This document shows positions 8,860 to 18,235 of a DNA stretch of 41,339 bases, piece by piece. Within the stretch, counting starts at the first letter, position 1, and each line of letters begins with the position of its first letter. The translations under genes were made by a program, and so were the position numbers. Origin of the DNA: Myxococcales bacterium (GTDB lineage: Bacteria > Myxococcota_A > Polyangia > Polyangiales > Houyiibacteriaceae); NCBI GenBank assembly GCA_024640845.1, contig JAHEEE010000033.1, forward strand, positions 1-41,339, written 5' to 3'. The notes beneath the pieces were generated by a model. That model was given only the letters and a program-made list of their open reading frames with translations. It searched no databases and was not told where the DNA came from.

Positions 8860-9719
8860 CCGCGCATCTTTTCGATCGATCGTTTCATGATCGCCAGCGT
8901 CCAAGCGCGGGGAACGAGCTTCGACAACAGCCCAGCGGAGATGCGATCTGCGAGCGTCGGCACGACGATCGGTTGCTTTCCGAGACTCCGAAGCGCGCCC
9001 AGCGCCACCGGCTCGGGGCCGTTCAGCGGAACGTAGAAGGGACGGTCCCTCGCGAGATGGCGATCTCGAACGGGTTGGGTGTCGGTCATGCCTGGGCAAA
9101 CGGCGAGCACGTCGACGCCGCTTTCCTGAAGCTCCGACCACAGCCCGCTGGCGAGGTTGAGACCATATCCCTTCGTCGCCGCGTAGTGGCAAAAATATGG
9201 CGAGCCGGAAAGCGCCGATGCCGACGACACGATCACGATGCCCCCGCGCCCGCGGGCGACCATTGTCCGTCCGAAGATGTGGGTCAGCACGAGCGTTGCC
9301 CGGCAATTGACCTCGAGCGTTTGGAGATGCGTATCGAGCGGAATCTGCAGGAACGGGTCGAGGGGCGAGATGCCTGCATTGTTGATCAAGAGCCCGACGT
9401 CGTAGCTCATGGCCCACCGCTCGGCATTCTCGACGAGGCCTGGCTCCGTGAGGTCACAGACCATTGCATGGGCTTGGATCTGGTGTTCGGCGCGGAGAGC
9501 TTCGGCGAGCGCCTTCGTCTCGTCCGCTTCGCGATCCACCAAGAGCAGATCGAGTCCTTCCGACGCGAGGTAGTTGGCGAACGCGCGTCCGATGCCGCCT
9601 GCTGCGCCGGTTACCAAAGCAAAGCCTCCATAGCGCTGTCGCAAGCCCAGCTTTGGCAGGTTTCCCAAATCACTCCTCTCAGGCAGTCGTGAGCCGCGCT
9701 CGCGCACGGTTCCGGTCAT
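8856..9719 (-). CDS. Short-chain dehydrogenase/reductase (SDR)
   Basis: A classical SDR of 287 residues. It has the cofactor motif VTGAAGGIGRA, the NNAGIS motif, an active-site Ser in IVIVSSASA and the Tyr-x3-Lys pair in YAATKGYG. An Asp at the end of beta 2 (LLLVDREAD) suggests NAD(H) over NADP(H). The C-terminal tail resembles 3-ketoacyl/hydroxysteroid-type reductases. The substrate is not predictable. The start at 9719 lies 41 bp inside the end of the upstream CPBP gene, and a start further in is possible. It appears to be the last gene of a leftward exonuclease-CPBP-SDR operon. Confidence 0.88.
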   Translation of the reverse strand: MTGTVRERGSRLPERSDLGNLPKLGLRQRYGGFALVTGAAGGIGRAFANYLASEGLDLLLVDREADETKALAEALRAEHQIQAHAMVCDLTEPGLVENAERWAMSYDVGLLINNAGISPLDPFLQIPLDTHLQTLEVNCRATLVLTHIFGRTMVARGRGGIVIVSSASALSGSPYFCHYAATKGYGLNLASGLWSELQESGVDVLAVCPGMTDTQPVRDRHLARDRPFYVPLNGPEPVALGALRSLGKQPIVVPTLADRISAGLLSKLVPRAWTLAIMKRSIEKMRG

Positions 9720-10578
9720 GCCACAAGAAAGCTAACCAAATGACCGTCAGCGCCCCAATTCCTGCAAGCCCGTAGAAGGGCGCAAGCCACGTGGGGGCGC
9801 CGAAGGTGAGGTCGTGCGCTGCCGCTGTCAGTGCGATCATCGTGCCTCGGGCGACGGCCGATGCGACGACAGACTCACTCCGGACCCGGATGTAAAGCAG
9901 GACCCACGAAGCGATGACGCACCAGGGGAGGGCGAGCGCGACGCTCCCGAGGCCGGGCTCACCGTAGAGATTTCCAAGCGCGACCGAGGGCGCGAGCCAG
10001 AGCCACCAGAGAAGCCCGATCTTCGTCGACCTCGGCCAGAACCCGCCCGGCACTTCGCGGAAATAGTAGCCACGGAACGCGATCTCCTCGCACATTCCCG
10101 GGATGAGATTGAACGTGAGGCCCGCGGGCATACCCAACACAATCAACATCAAAGGGTGGGGCGGCGAGTTCTCGGCGAGGTAGCCGTCGAACTCCGCCAG
10201 TTGTTCCGGCGGCACGAGGCTTCGCTTGTTCTCGATCAATTGCTCCACCGTGAGCACGGGCTCGAAGCCTGCGAGCCAAGTGAACAGCATGCCGAGCAAC
10301 AAGACAGCGACGGGAAGCAACCAGGCAATGCCCCACCAACGGTTCACCCTGAGGCGAATCCCGAGTGGCTCGAGGATCGGTTGCTTCAGCCACGGGCCTT
10401 GAACCATCAGGACGGCGATCAACGCGGGCACCGTGTACCAGAGCGCGGCTGCACGCCCGGCTGCGCCCGACCATTCGATGCCTTGCGACGCCATGATGAT
10501 CACCGGAGTCCAGCTACCAACGGCCATCAGCGCGAAAGGCGCCCAGATCAATCGGGCCTTGGTGACCTTTGGGCTCAC
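9679..10578 (-). CDS. CPBP-family intramembrane protease-like protein
   Basis: A 299-residue polytopic membrane protein with about seven or eight hydrophobic segments. The motif EEIAFRGYYF matches motif 1 (EExxxR) of CPBP/Abi glutamic intramembrane proteases related to Rce1. The second conserved motif normally supplies a His (F/W-x3-H), but the equivalent stretch here reads WWLWLAPSVALGN with no His; activity is therefore uncertain. The GTG start at 10578 overlaps the exonuclease stop in the sequence GTGA, a typical coupled start. A longer reading frame upstream lies inside the exonuclease gene. Confidence 0.82.
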   Translation of the reverse strand: MSPKVTKARLIWAPFALMAVGSWTPVIIMASQGIEWSGAAGRAAALWYTVPALIAVLMVQGPWLKQPILEPLGIRLRVNRWWGIAWLLPVAVLLLGMLFTWLAGFEPVLTVEQLIENKRSLVPPEQLAEFDGYLAENSPPHPLMLIVLGMPAGLTFNLIPGMCEEIAFRGYYFREVPGGFWPRSTKIGLLWWLWLAPSVALGNLYGEPGLGSVALALPWCVIASWVLLYIRVRSESVVASAVARGTMIALTAAAHDLTFGAPTWLAPFYGLAGIGALTVIWLAFLWHDRNRARARLTTA

Positions 10579-11348
10579 CGAAAGCGTTTCCAGGCGGCGA
10601 GCTCTGCATCCTGGAAAGCGGCGTACCGCTTTTGCAGTCGAATGAGCTCGCCGTAGACGCGCGGCATCTGGGGAGCGAGGGCCAGCAGCACGCGACCCGT
10701 CGCCTCGGCATCCCCGGCTGCGCGGTGCGCCTGCTCGAGTGGGATGCTCAGGTGCTTGGCGACATCGCCGAGTCGCCGGCTCTGGAGCTCCTTGAGGATC
10801 TCTCTTGCCCACACCAACGGGTCGACCCAGACCACCTCATCACGTGCCGCCGCCGGCATGTCGCCCTGAGTCATGCCCTCGGGGGCCGCGCGCCGAATCT
10901 CTGCATGCAGGAAGCCGCGATCGAAGGGCGCGTTGTACGCCACGGGGAGCTTTCCTTGTAGGAGATCGAGCACCCGAGGCATGACGGTCGCGAAATCCGG
11001 GGCCCCTGCCAACTCTTCGTCGCTGATGCCATGAACGGCGCGTGATTCCTCTGGCACCGGGATACCCGGATTGACCAACAAGCTTTCTCGTTGCGTGACT
11101 TTGCCCTTCTCGAACGTGACCAAGCCAATTTCGATGACGCGATCGGTCTCGGAGTCTCGTCCTGTCGTTTCGAAGTCGATCACGACGACGGGAATGTTTT
11201 CCCAAGAAGAGCCTGGCTCGAACTCGTGGCACAACCCTTCGACGTTTTGGATGGCATCGGCGATCAGATCGGCGATCCCAGGGTAGTGACGCCCAGTTGG
11301 AAAGCACCCGCAGACATCGGTTCGTCCCCGCACGGGCGGAAGATGCAC
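10575..11348 (-). CDS. DEDDh 3'-5' exonuclease, DnaQ/Pol III epsilon-like
   Basis: The exonuclease motifs are in order: Exo I VVIDFETTG, Exo II NAPFDRGFLHAE and Exo III HRAAGDAEATG, the DEDDh arrangement of proofreading and repair exonucleases. No polymerase or helicase domain is attached, so this is a free-standing exonuclease, possibly for DNA repair or RNA trimming. About 45 residues precede Exo I, including a short Cys-containing piece (DVCGCFPTGRHYPG). I chose the GTG at 11348; GTG at 11333 is also possible, so the N-terminus is uncertain. The gene is divergent from gluQ. Confidence 0.82.
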   Translation of the reverse strand: MHLPPVRGRTDVCGCFPTGRHYPGIADLIADAIQNVEGLCHEFEPGSSWENIPVVVIDFETTGRDSETDRVIEIGLVTFEKGKVTQRESLLVNPGIPVPEESRAVHGISDEELAGAPDFATVMPRVLDLLQGKLPVAYNAPFDRGFLHAEIRRAAPEGMTQGDMPAAARDEVVWVDPLVWAREILKELQSRRLGDVAKHLSIPLEQAHRAAGDAEATGRVLLALAPQMPRVYGELIRLQKRYAAFQDAELAAWKRFR

Positions 11349-11387
11349 TGCATGGCCGCCTCGGCGCAAGTCGTATAAAGGAGAGGG

Positions 11388-12287
11388 GTGGCCTCGACGT
11401 ATCGGACGCGCTTCGCTCCCTCGCCGACTGGCAAGATGCACATCGGGCACGCGCGAACCGCGCTCGTGACCTGGCTGCGCGCGCGCCAGCAGGGCGGCGC
11501 GATCGTCATGCGGATCGAGGATATCGATCATCCGAGGGTCGTTCCGGGCGCCGCGGAATCGATCTGCAGGGATCACGAGTGGCTCGGCCTCGATTGGGAC
11601 GAGGGCCCGATCTACCAGTCGACGCGTGACGAAGCGTACGAGCAGGCGCTGACCGAGCTTCGCGACGCTGGATTCGTCTATCCTTGCACCTGCTCCCGCA
11701 AAGAGATCGCCGAAATCGCCAGCGCCCCACACGATGGGGAGGGTCCACGCTATCCTGGGACCTGCCGAAACGGAGTGACCCGACCGGATCGCGCGGCGGC
11801 GCTCCGCTTTCGCTTCGATGAGCCCTCCCCTGGGTTTGATGATCTCGTCTTCGGTCCTCAGCCAGCGGGCGGACTCGGTGGCGACTTCGTTCTTCGGCGC
11901 GCAGACGGAACATGGGCTTATCAGTTTGCGGTGGTGGTCGACGACGCCGATGGAGGCATCACCGAGGTGATTCGCGGCGCCGATCTACTCTCCTCGACGC
12001 CCCGCCAGATCGGTCTCTATCGCGCGCTCGGTAGAACCGTGCCCCGCTTCGCTCACGTCGGCCTCGTCGTCGACCCCGAGGGCAGACGGCTTTCGAAACG
12101 CCATGGCGCTGCGCCGATCGAGACGTTGCGAGACGCCGGCGTGGCGCCCGAGGTGATCATAGGCCGCCTCGGATACTCCCTGGGCATGACGACCTCAGCC
12201 TCGCCGAAGCGCGCCGTGGACCTGCTCCCGGCCTTCGAGATGCCCCGAATCCCTCGGGCAGCCTTCATCTGGGACGCCAAGGGTTGA
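11388..12287 (+). CDS. gluQ: Glutamyl-Q tRNA(Asp) synthetase
   Basis: This 299-residue protein is a shortened glutamyl-tRNA synthetase that lacks the anticodon-binding domain. It glutamylates the queuosine base of tRNA(Asp). Visible features: the HIGH motif at residues 18-21, the KMSKS-equivalent RRLSKRHG, and zinc ligands Cys100, Cys102, Tyr122 and Cys126 as in E. coli GluQ. Length also matches the E. coli enzyme. The start is GTG at 11388, preceded by GGAGAGGG. Its presence implies that the organism makes or salvages queuosine. Confidence 0.93.
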   Translation: MASTYRTRFAPSPTGKMHIGHARTALVTWLRARQQGGAIVMRIEDIDHPRVVPGAAESICRDHEWLGLDWDEGPIYQSTRDEAYEQALTELRDAGFVYPCTCSRKEIAEIASAPHDGEGPRYPGTCRNGVTRPDRAAALRFRFDEPSPGFDDLVFGPQPAGGLGGDFVLRRADGTWAYQFAVVVDDADGGITEVIRGADLLSSTPRQIGLYRALGRTVPRFAHVGLVVDPEGRRLSKRHGAAPIETLRDAGVAPEVIIGRLGYSLGMTTSASPKRAVDLLPAFEMPRIPRAAFIWDAKG

Positions 12288-12330
12288 CATTAATTGAGTT
12301 TTCCGCCCTGATCGAAGGCCAGGACGTGCT

Positions 12331-12945
12331 GTGACAACCAGCGAAAAGCTGATGGGCATCGCCGAGCACCTCATGGAGCTCGATCCGGTCCGCACATATC
12401 CGCAGCGGGGGGCGACCGTCCTCGCCAGTCTCGTTGGCGCGCACTCATATCGCCTGGAGCGACCGGACGAAGAGCCGGTGAGCAGTGAGTCCGCGCTGAC
12501 CGCGAACGAGCCGACGATTTCGCTGCCGCTCCGCCGTGGTCGCACCCCCGTCGGCACGCTTCACCTCGAAATCGTCGGCGATGCGCCCGTCGGCAAAGAG
12601 CTCGAGGTGCTCAAGTGGGCGTCACGCATCTACTCGAAGGGGCTCGGGTGCGCCGAGCGTCTCGTCGACGAGGGTAGCCGGCGGCCCGGCGAGGCGGTCG
12701 AACAGACGCTGCGCCGCGCGCCGTTGACCCCGCGCGAGCGTGACGTCGTATCGCTTCTGGTCGCCGGATCGAGTACCCGCGACATCGCTTCGGAAACGGG
12801 GCTGACCGTCTCGACCGTCAACACGTACCTCAAGCGTATTTTCTCTAAGCTCGGTGTGCATTCACGGGTCGAGCTGATTGCTCGAATGGCGGGGACGGCT
12901 ACGATTCCTCCGCGCGCGAGCTACGAAGCGCCGCCCCCCGACTGA
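12331..12945 (+). CDS. LuxR-type HTH transcriptional regulator
   Basis: The C-terminal 70 residues are a LuxR/NarL helix-turn-helix: [14 protein letters not shown], then [19 protein letters not shown]. The N-terminal 130 residues lack a clear phospho-receiver Asp and no autoinducer-binding domain is recognisable; they may be a small GAF-like sensor, which is a guess. The start is GTG at 12331, with AAGG/AGGA upstream. Its TGA overlaps the moaC ATG by one base (TGATG), so the two are translationally coupled. The regulated genes are unknown. Confidence 0.85.
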   Translation: MTTSEKLMGIAEHLMELDPVRTYPQRGATVLASLVGAHSYRLERPDEEPVSSESALTANEPTISLPLRRGRTPVGTLHLEIVGDAPVGKELEVLKWASRIYSKGLGCAERLVDEGSRRPGEAVEQTLRRAPLTPRERDVVSLLVAGSSTRDIASETGLTVSTVNTYLKRIFSKLGVHSRVELIARMAGTATIPPRASYEAPPPD

Positions 12946-13433
12946 TGGATCAAGATGACGAGCTCACCCACCTCGACCGCGAGGGCCAGGCCCGCATGGT
13001 CGACGTCGGGGAAAAAGACAAGACTGCGCGCGAAGCGAGAGCCCGCGCCACGCTCCGCATGAAGCCCGGGACGCGCCGTGTGCTGCTGTCCGGCCAAGTG
13101 CCGAAGGGCGACGCGATGGCCACCGCCCGGATCGCAGGGATTCAGGCGGCCAAGCGCACATCCGAGCTCATTCCGCTCTGCCACCCGCTCGCGATCACGG
13201 GCTGCGACGTGTCGTTCGAGCCGGCGAGCGACGACGAGCGGCTCGTCGTCGAGGCCGCGGTTCGGTGTGCCGACCGGACGGGCGTCGAGATGGAGGCTCT
13301 CACCGCGGTTACGGTCGCGGCGTTGACGCTGTACGACATGCTGAAGGCGATCGACAAAGGCATGGCCATTGAAGAGGTCGTCTTGCTCGAAAAGCAGGGC
13401 GGTCGGAGCGGCCACTATCGGCGCGAAAGCTAG
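12945..13433 (+). CDS. moaC: Cyclic pyranopterin monophosphate synthase
   Basis: MoaC converts the MoaA product, a cyclised GTP derivative, into cyclic pyranopterin monophosphate, the first stable intermediate of molybdenum cofactor. The 162-residue length fits. Signatures include [31 protein letters not shown] and the catalytic region LKAIDKGM. It is coupled to the upstream LuxR-type gene by a one-base overlap. No other moa/moe gene is in the window. The gene ends 7 bp from the end of the convergent flippase gene. Confidence 0.93.
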   Translation: MDQDDELTHLDREGQARMVDVGEKDKTAREARARATLRMKPGTRRVLLSGQVPKGDAMATARIAGIQAAKRTSELIPLCHPLAITGCDVSFEPASDDERLVVEAAVRCADRTGVEMEALTAVTVAALTLYDMLKAIDKGMAIEEVVLLEKQGGRSGHYRRES

Positions 13434-13440
13434 ACCTGCT

Positions 13441-14961
13441 CTAGTCCCGCCGGACGATTCTCCGAAGGGCTCGCCAGTCCTCGGCGCCGAGCTCCCGAGT
13501 CACGACGAGCACACCGAGCGTGGCGGCGAAACCCGAAGCGAGCGCGACAATCGCGAACACGCTCGAGTCGTGCGGTACCGCTCGGGCTACCGCGAATCCG
13601 ACGCCCGCGCCGAGCGCCGTCCGCACCCACGTCATCGAGGGGATGAAGACGCCGAACTGCCGGTAGAGTACCCATGCCGACAGAACGAATGCGATGCACA
13701 TTCCGATGCTCGTGCCCGTGGCTGCGGCCTCCAGCGTTCGTTCGCCGAGCCCCGCCCGCATCAGCAAAGCGCGGTTCGCTGCAACCACGGTCACCAAGGA
13801 AACGCCCGCAATCGCGGCAGCGACCGAAGGCCTGCCGGCGCCGCTGATCGCCGTCGCCGCGACTGCGAACAGGGCGAACGCAGCAACTCCGAAGATCAGG
13901 ATCGCCAGCGCCTGCGCGCCCACCAAGTATTCGCCCGGATACGCGATTCGCATGACTCCCTCTGCTGCACCAGAAGTTGGTGCGGCCACGAGCAAGAGCA
14001 GCAACAGCGACAGACGCATCGCATGTTGGATCGTCGACTTGGCCGCGTCTCGGTCGCCCACGCTCGTCGCCCGACTAATCATCGGGAACACGATGAAGGT
14101 CATCGAGATGATGAGCTGGTAGGGGACGAATGCGAATGTCTGGGCGGCGCGGTAGTACGCGACGTATTGGTTGGCGAGGTCGACAGCCGCTTGTGCGCTG
14201 CCCGCGCCGACGAGCGCTATCTCGGTGGCCGTTCGCTTCAACACCTGGAGGTCGATCAGCAGAATCCCATTGAGGCAGACTTGATAGGTCCAGATAGGCG
14301 CCATGAAACCAAGCCACCGGCTGCGTTTGATCTTCTCGCCCGGCGCCCCGGCCTTCCCCAGGCCGATCCAGAGCAAGCTGATCGTGACGATCGTGGCGGC
14401 TGCCGTGGCAAAGCCAGTCACGGCGCCGATGGCACCGAGCCCGAGGGCGGCGCCGCCGAGGATGCCGGCCGTTCGCAGGGTCGAGAACGTGAGGTCGAGG
14501 CGCGCCTGCTTTGCGAACAGGTGCCGCCCATTCAGGCTGCCGACCGCGGCTGCATAGAGGGCGTACGCGAAAACCACGACCGAAGCGACTCGCAACAAAG
14601 GAGTGAGCTGCTCGTCGAGCAGAACATGTGCGAGCGCGGGCGCGAACACGAACAGCGCGAGCGCCAGCACACCGCCGACCAGCGCTTGAATCCGAAGACC
14701 CTGACGGAGAGCGACTTCGGCCTTGCTCTCGTCCTCGCTAGTGAACTTCGAGACGGACTGGATCGTTGCGACGATCAGCACGTTCGTCAGGATCGCGACG
14801 CCGCTCATGGTCGCCGAGTACAGACCGAACTCCTTGGCCTCGCCGAAGATGCGCGGGAGCAGGAGCTGAACCGCGTAGCTGGTGACGATGAAGTAGCCCT
14901 TCGCGCCGGCGATCGACACCAAACCACGCCCCGCTCGGCGCGCGTCTTCCGAAGGACTCAC
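13441..14961 (-). CDS. Polysaccharide flippase-like membrane protein (Wzx/MOP superfamily)
   Basis: A 506-residue integral membrane protein with roughly 12-14 hydrophobic helices. The N-terminal stretch GAKGYFIVTSYAVQLLLPRI and the later pattern resemble polysaccharide biosynthesis (PST) transporters of the MOP superfamily. These flip lipid-linked oligosaccharides across the inner membrane. No glycosyltransferase or polymerase gene lies beside it, so its substrate is open. The start is GTG at 14961. A long open frame on the other strand is a GC-rich shadow. The gene is divergent from the potassium-channel gene. Confidence 0.82.
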   Translation of the reverse strand: MSPSEDARRAGRGLVSIAGAKGYFIVTSYAVQLLLPRIFGEAKEFGLYSATMSGVAILTNVLIVATIQSVSKFTSEDESKAEVALRQGLRIQALVGGVLALALFVFAPALAHVLLDEQLTPLLRVASVVVFAYALYAAAVGSLNGRHLFAKQARLDLTFSTLRTAGILGGAALGLGAIGAVTGFATAAATIVTISLLWIGLGKAGAPGEKIKRSRWLGFMAPIWTYQVCLNGILLIDLQVLKRTATEIALVGAGSAQAAVDLANQYVAYYRAAQTFAFVPYQLIISMTFIVFPMISRATSVGDRDAAKSTIQHAMRLSLLLLLLVAAPTSGAAEGVMRIAYPGEYLVGAQALAILIFGVAAFALFAVAATAISGAGRPSVAAAIAGVSLVTVVAANRALLMRAGLGERTLEAAATGTSIGMCIAFVLSAWVLYRQFGVFIPSMTWVRTALGAGVGFAVARAVPHDSSVFAIVALASGFAATLGVLVVTRELGAEDWRALRRIVRRD

Positions 14962-15048
14962 CGCGCCCGGTTGTGCCCGTCCGCGTCGACCTGGTCAAGG
15001 GGTTGACTTGGATCCGTGCATGACGCCAACTACCCCCAAGTGAGGCCG

Positions 15049-16089
15049 ATGTTTTTCAAGTCGAGGTCGTCGGCCTACAGCCGTTTGGTCTCCGCGGCGG
15101 GTGTGCTCGGGGCCGTGGTGCTTGCGGGAGCGACGGCGTACTACGCCGTGGGCGACGGACGGTGGTCTTGGTTCGACTGCTTCTACATGACGATCATCAC
15201 GCTCTCGACAGTGGGCTTCGCCGAGACGCTCGAGGGTATGAACGAGATCGGCGAGGCGCGAGCCGTCACGGTGACGCTCATCATCCTCGGAAGCGGCACC
15301 CTCCTTTATTTCATTTCAAGTCTCACCGCTTTGATCGTAGAAGGTGATTTACAGGGAGTTCTGAGGCGCAGAAGAATGCAACGAGCAATCGGGACACTGA
15401 GCCAGCACGTGATCGTCTGTGGGATTGGCACCACCGGGCGCCATATCGCCACCGAGCTCAAGGCGGTTGGCATTCCTTTCGTGGTCGTCGACACGCGAGG
15501 GGATCTACTCGAGGAGCTCGACGAGGAGTTCGAGGGAGAGCTTCTCTACGTCGTGGGCGACGCGACCGACGACCATGTCCTCGAGTTGGCTGGCGTGGAT
15601 CGGGCGCGGGGTGTCATATCCGCGCTGAACGACGACAAGTCCAACCTCTTCGTCACCATTAGTGCGCGCGCCCTCAACCCGACTGCGCGCATCGTCGCCA
15701 AGTCCATCGAGCCCTCGACCGAGGGCAAGCTTCGGCGCGCTGGCGCCGATTCGGTCGTCGCGCCCAACTACATCGGCGGTGTGCGGCTCTTCAGCGAGAT
15801 GGTCAGCCCCAAGACCGTCGCTTTCCTCGACCGAATCGTGCAGTTCGGCAGCGGAATCAGCGTGGGCATCGAGGCGATCGACATCCCCGAGTCGAGCCCA
15901 CTGGTCGGCAAGCGGCTCGCGGAGACCCGTCTTCGGGAAGCTGGCGCGCTCGTGGTCGCAGTACACCTCGCCGACGGGGACTACGTCTACAACCCCGGAA
16001 GCGAGCAGGAGCTCCACGCTGGGGACTCGCTGATCGTCTTGGCGGACAGTAATGACGTTGCCGCGCTCCGGCAGCGAGTCGCGGGCTGA
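15049..16089 (+). CDS. Two-TM potassium channel with RCK (TrkA-N/TrkA-C) domains
   Basis: The protein has one N-terminal TM helix (residues 12-33), a pore loop, a second TM helix ([16 protein letters not shown]), then an NAD-binding RCK domain ([15 protein letters not shown]) and a TrkA-C domain. This is the MthK/GsuK-like layout of ligand-gated potassium channels. The selectivity filter reads TLSTVGFAE where TVGYGD is usual; the second filter Gly is Ala. I chose ATG at 15049 (346 residues); a GTG at 15016 would add 11 residues. It is followed by the dnaK leader. Confidence 0.87.
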   Translation: MFFKSRSSAYSRLVSAAGVLGAVVLAGATAYYAVGDGRWSWFDCFYMTIITLSTVGFAETLEGMNEIGEARAVTVTLIILGSGTLLYFISSLTALIVEGDLQGVLRRRRMQRAIGTLSQHVIVCGIGTTGRHIATELKAVGIPFVVVDTRGDLLEELDEEFEGELLYVVGDATDDHVLELAGVDRARGVISALNDDKSNLFVTISARALNPTARIVAKSIEPSTEGKLRRAGADSVVAPNYIGGVRLFSEMVSPKTVAFLDRIVQFGSGISVGIEAIDIPESSPLVGKRLAETRLREAGALVVAVHLADGDYVYNPGSEQELHAGDSLIVLADSNDVAALRQRVAG

Positions 16090-16121
16090 TTTCGAGCCTC
16101 GAATTCAGGGCCTAGAAAGCC

Positions 16122-16149
16122 TTGACGGCCACCCACGCATGGTTAGGTT
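16122..16149 (+). promoter_or_regulatory. Possible promoter upstream of dnaK
   Basis: TTGACG (16122-16127) is followed after 16 bp by TAGGTT (16144-16149), about 45 bp before the dnaK ATG. The -35 is good and the -10 weak. The preceding C also gives CTTGAC, reminiscent of a heat-shock sigma-32 -35 box, but no matching -10 was found. This is the only promoter-like pair I see in the gap. Confidence 0.3.
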
Positions 16150-16195
16150 GGCCCAACTCCGGGGTCACTTCGGAGCAAAAAGGAGACCAGGAAAA

Positions 16196-18103
<1,908 letters not shown>

Positions 18104-18128
18104 TTCTTAGGATTCTAACCTAGGATTG

Positions 18129-18163
18129 GGCCCCGCTCGACTGCGTGTCGGGCGGGGCTTTTC
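18129..18163 (+). terminator. Rho-independent terminator after dnaK
   Basis: GCCCCGC (18130-18136) pairs with GCGGGGC (18152-18158), with a short inner CGA/TCG pairing, and is followed by TTTT. It begins 26 bp after the dnaK stop. This is the clearest intrinsic terminator in the window. Confidence 0.85.
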
Positions 18164-18235
18164 ATTGTGCTTGCCCCAATCGAAGGACCCCCTATGTAAT
18201 GGGGAAGGGTGCCCCTACACAGGGCCTCACAAACC

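Noticed and set aside
12284-12312. Perfect TTGACA just before the LuxR-type gene
   Set aside because: The bases at the -10 position (CCTGAT) are a poor match and the TTGACA overlaps the gluQ stop; not enough for a promoter call.
13369-15006. Long rightward open frame of 545 codons opposite the flippase gene
   Set aside because: It is rich in Arg, Asp, His and Gln with no domain, as expected for a GC-rich antisense shadow; the opposite frame encodes a clear multi-pass transporter.
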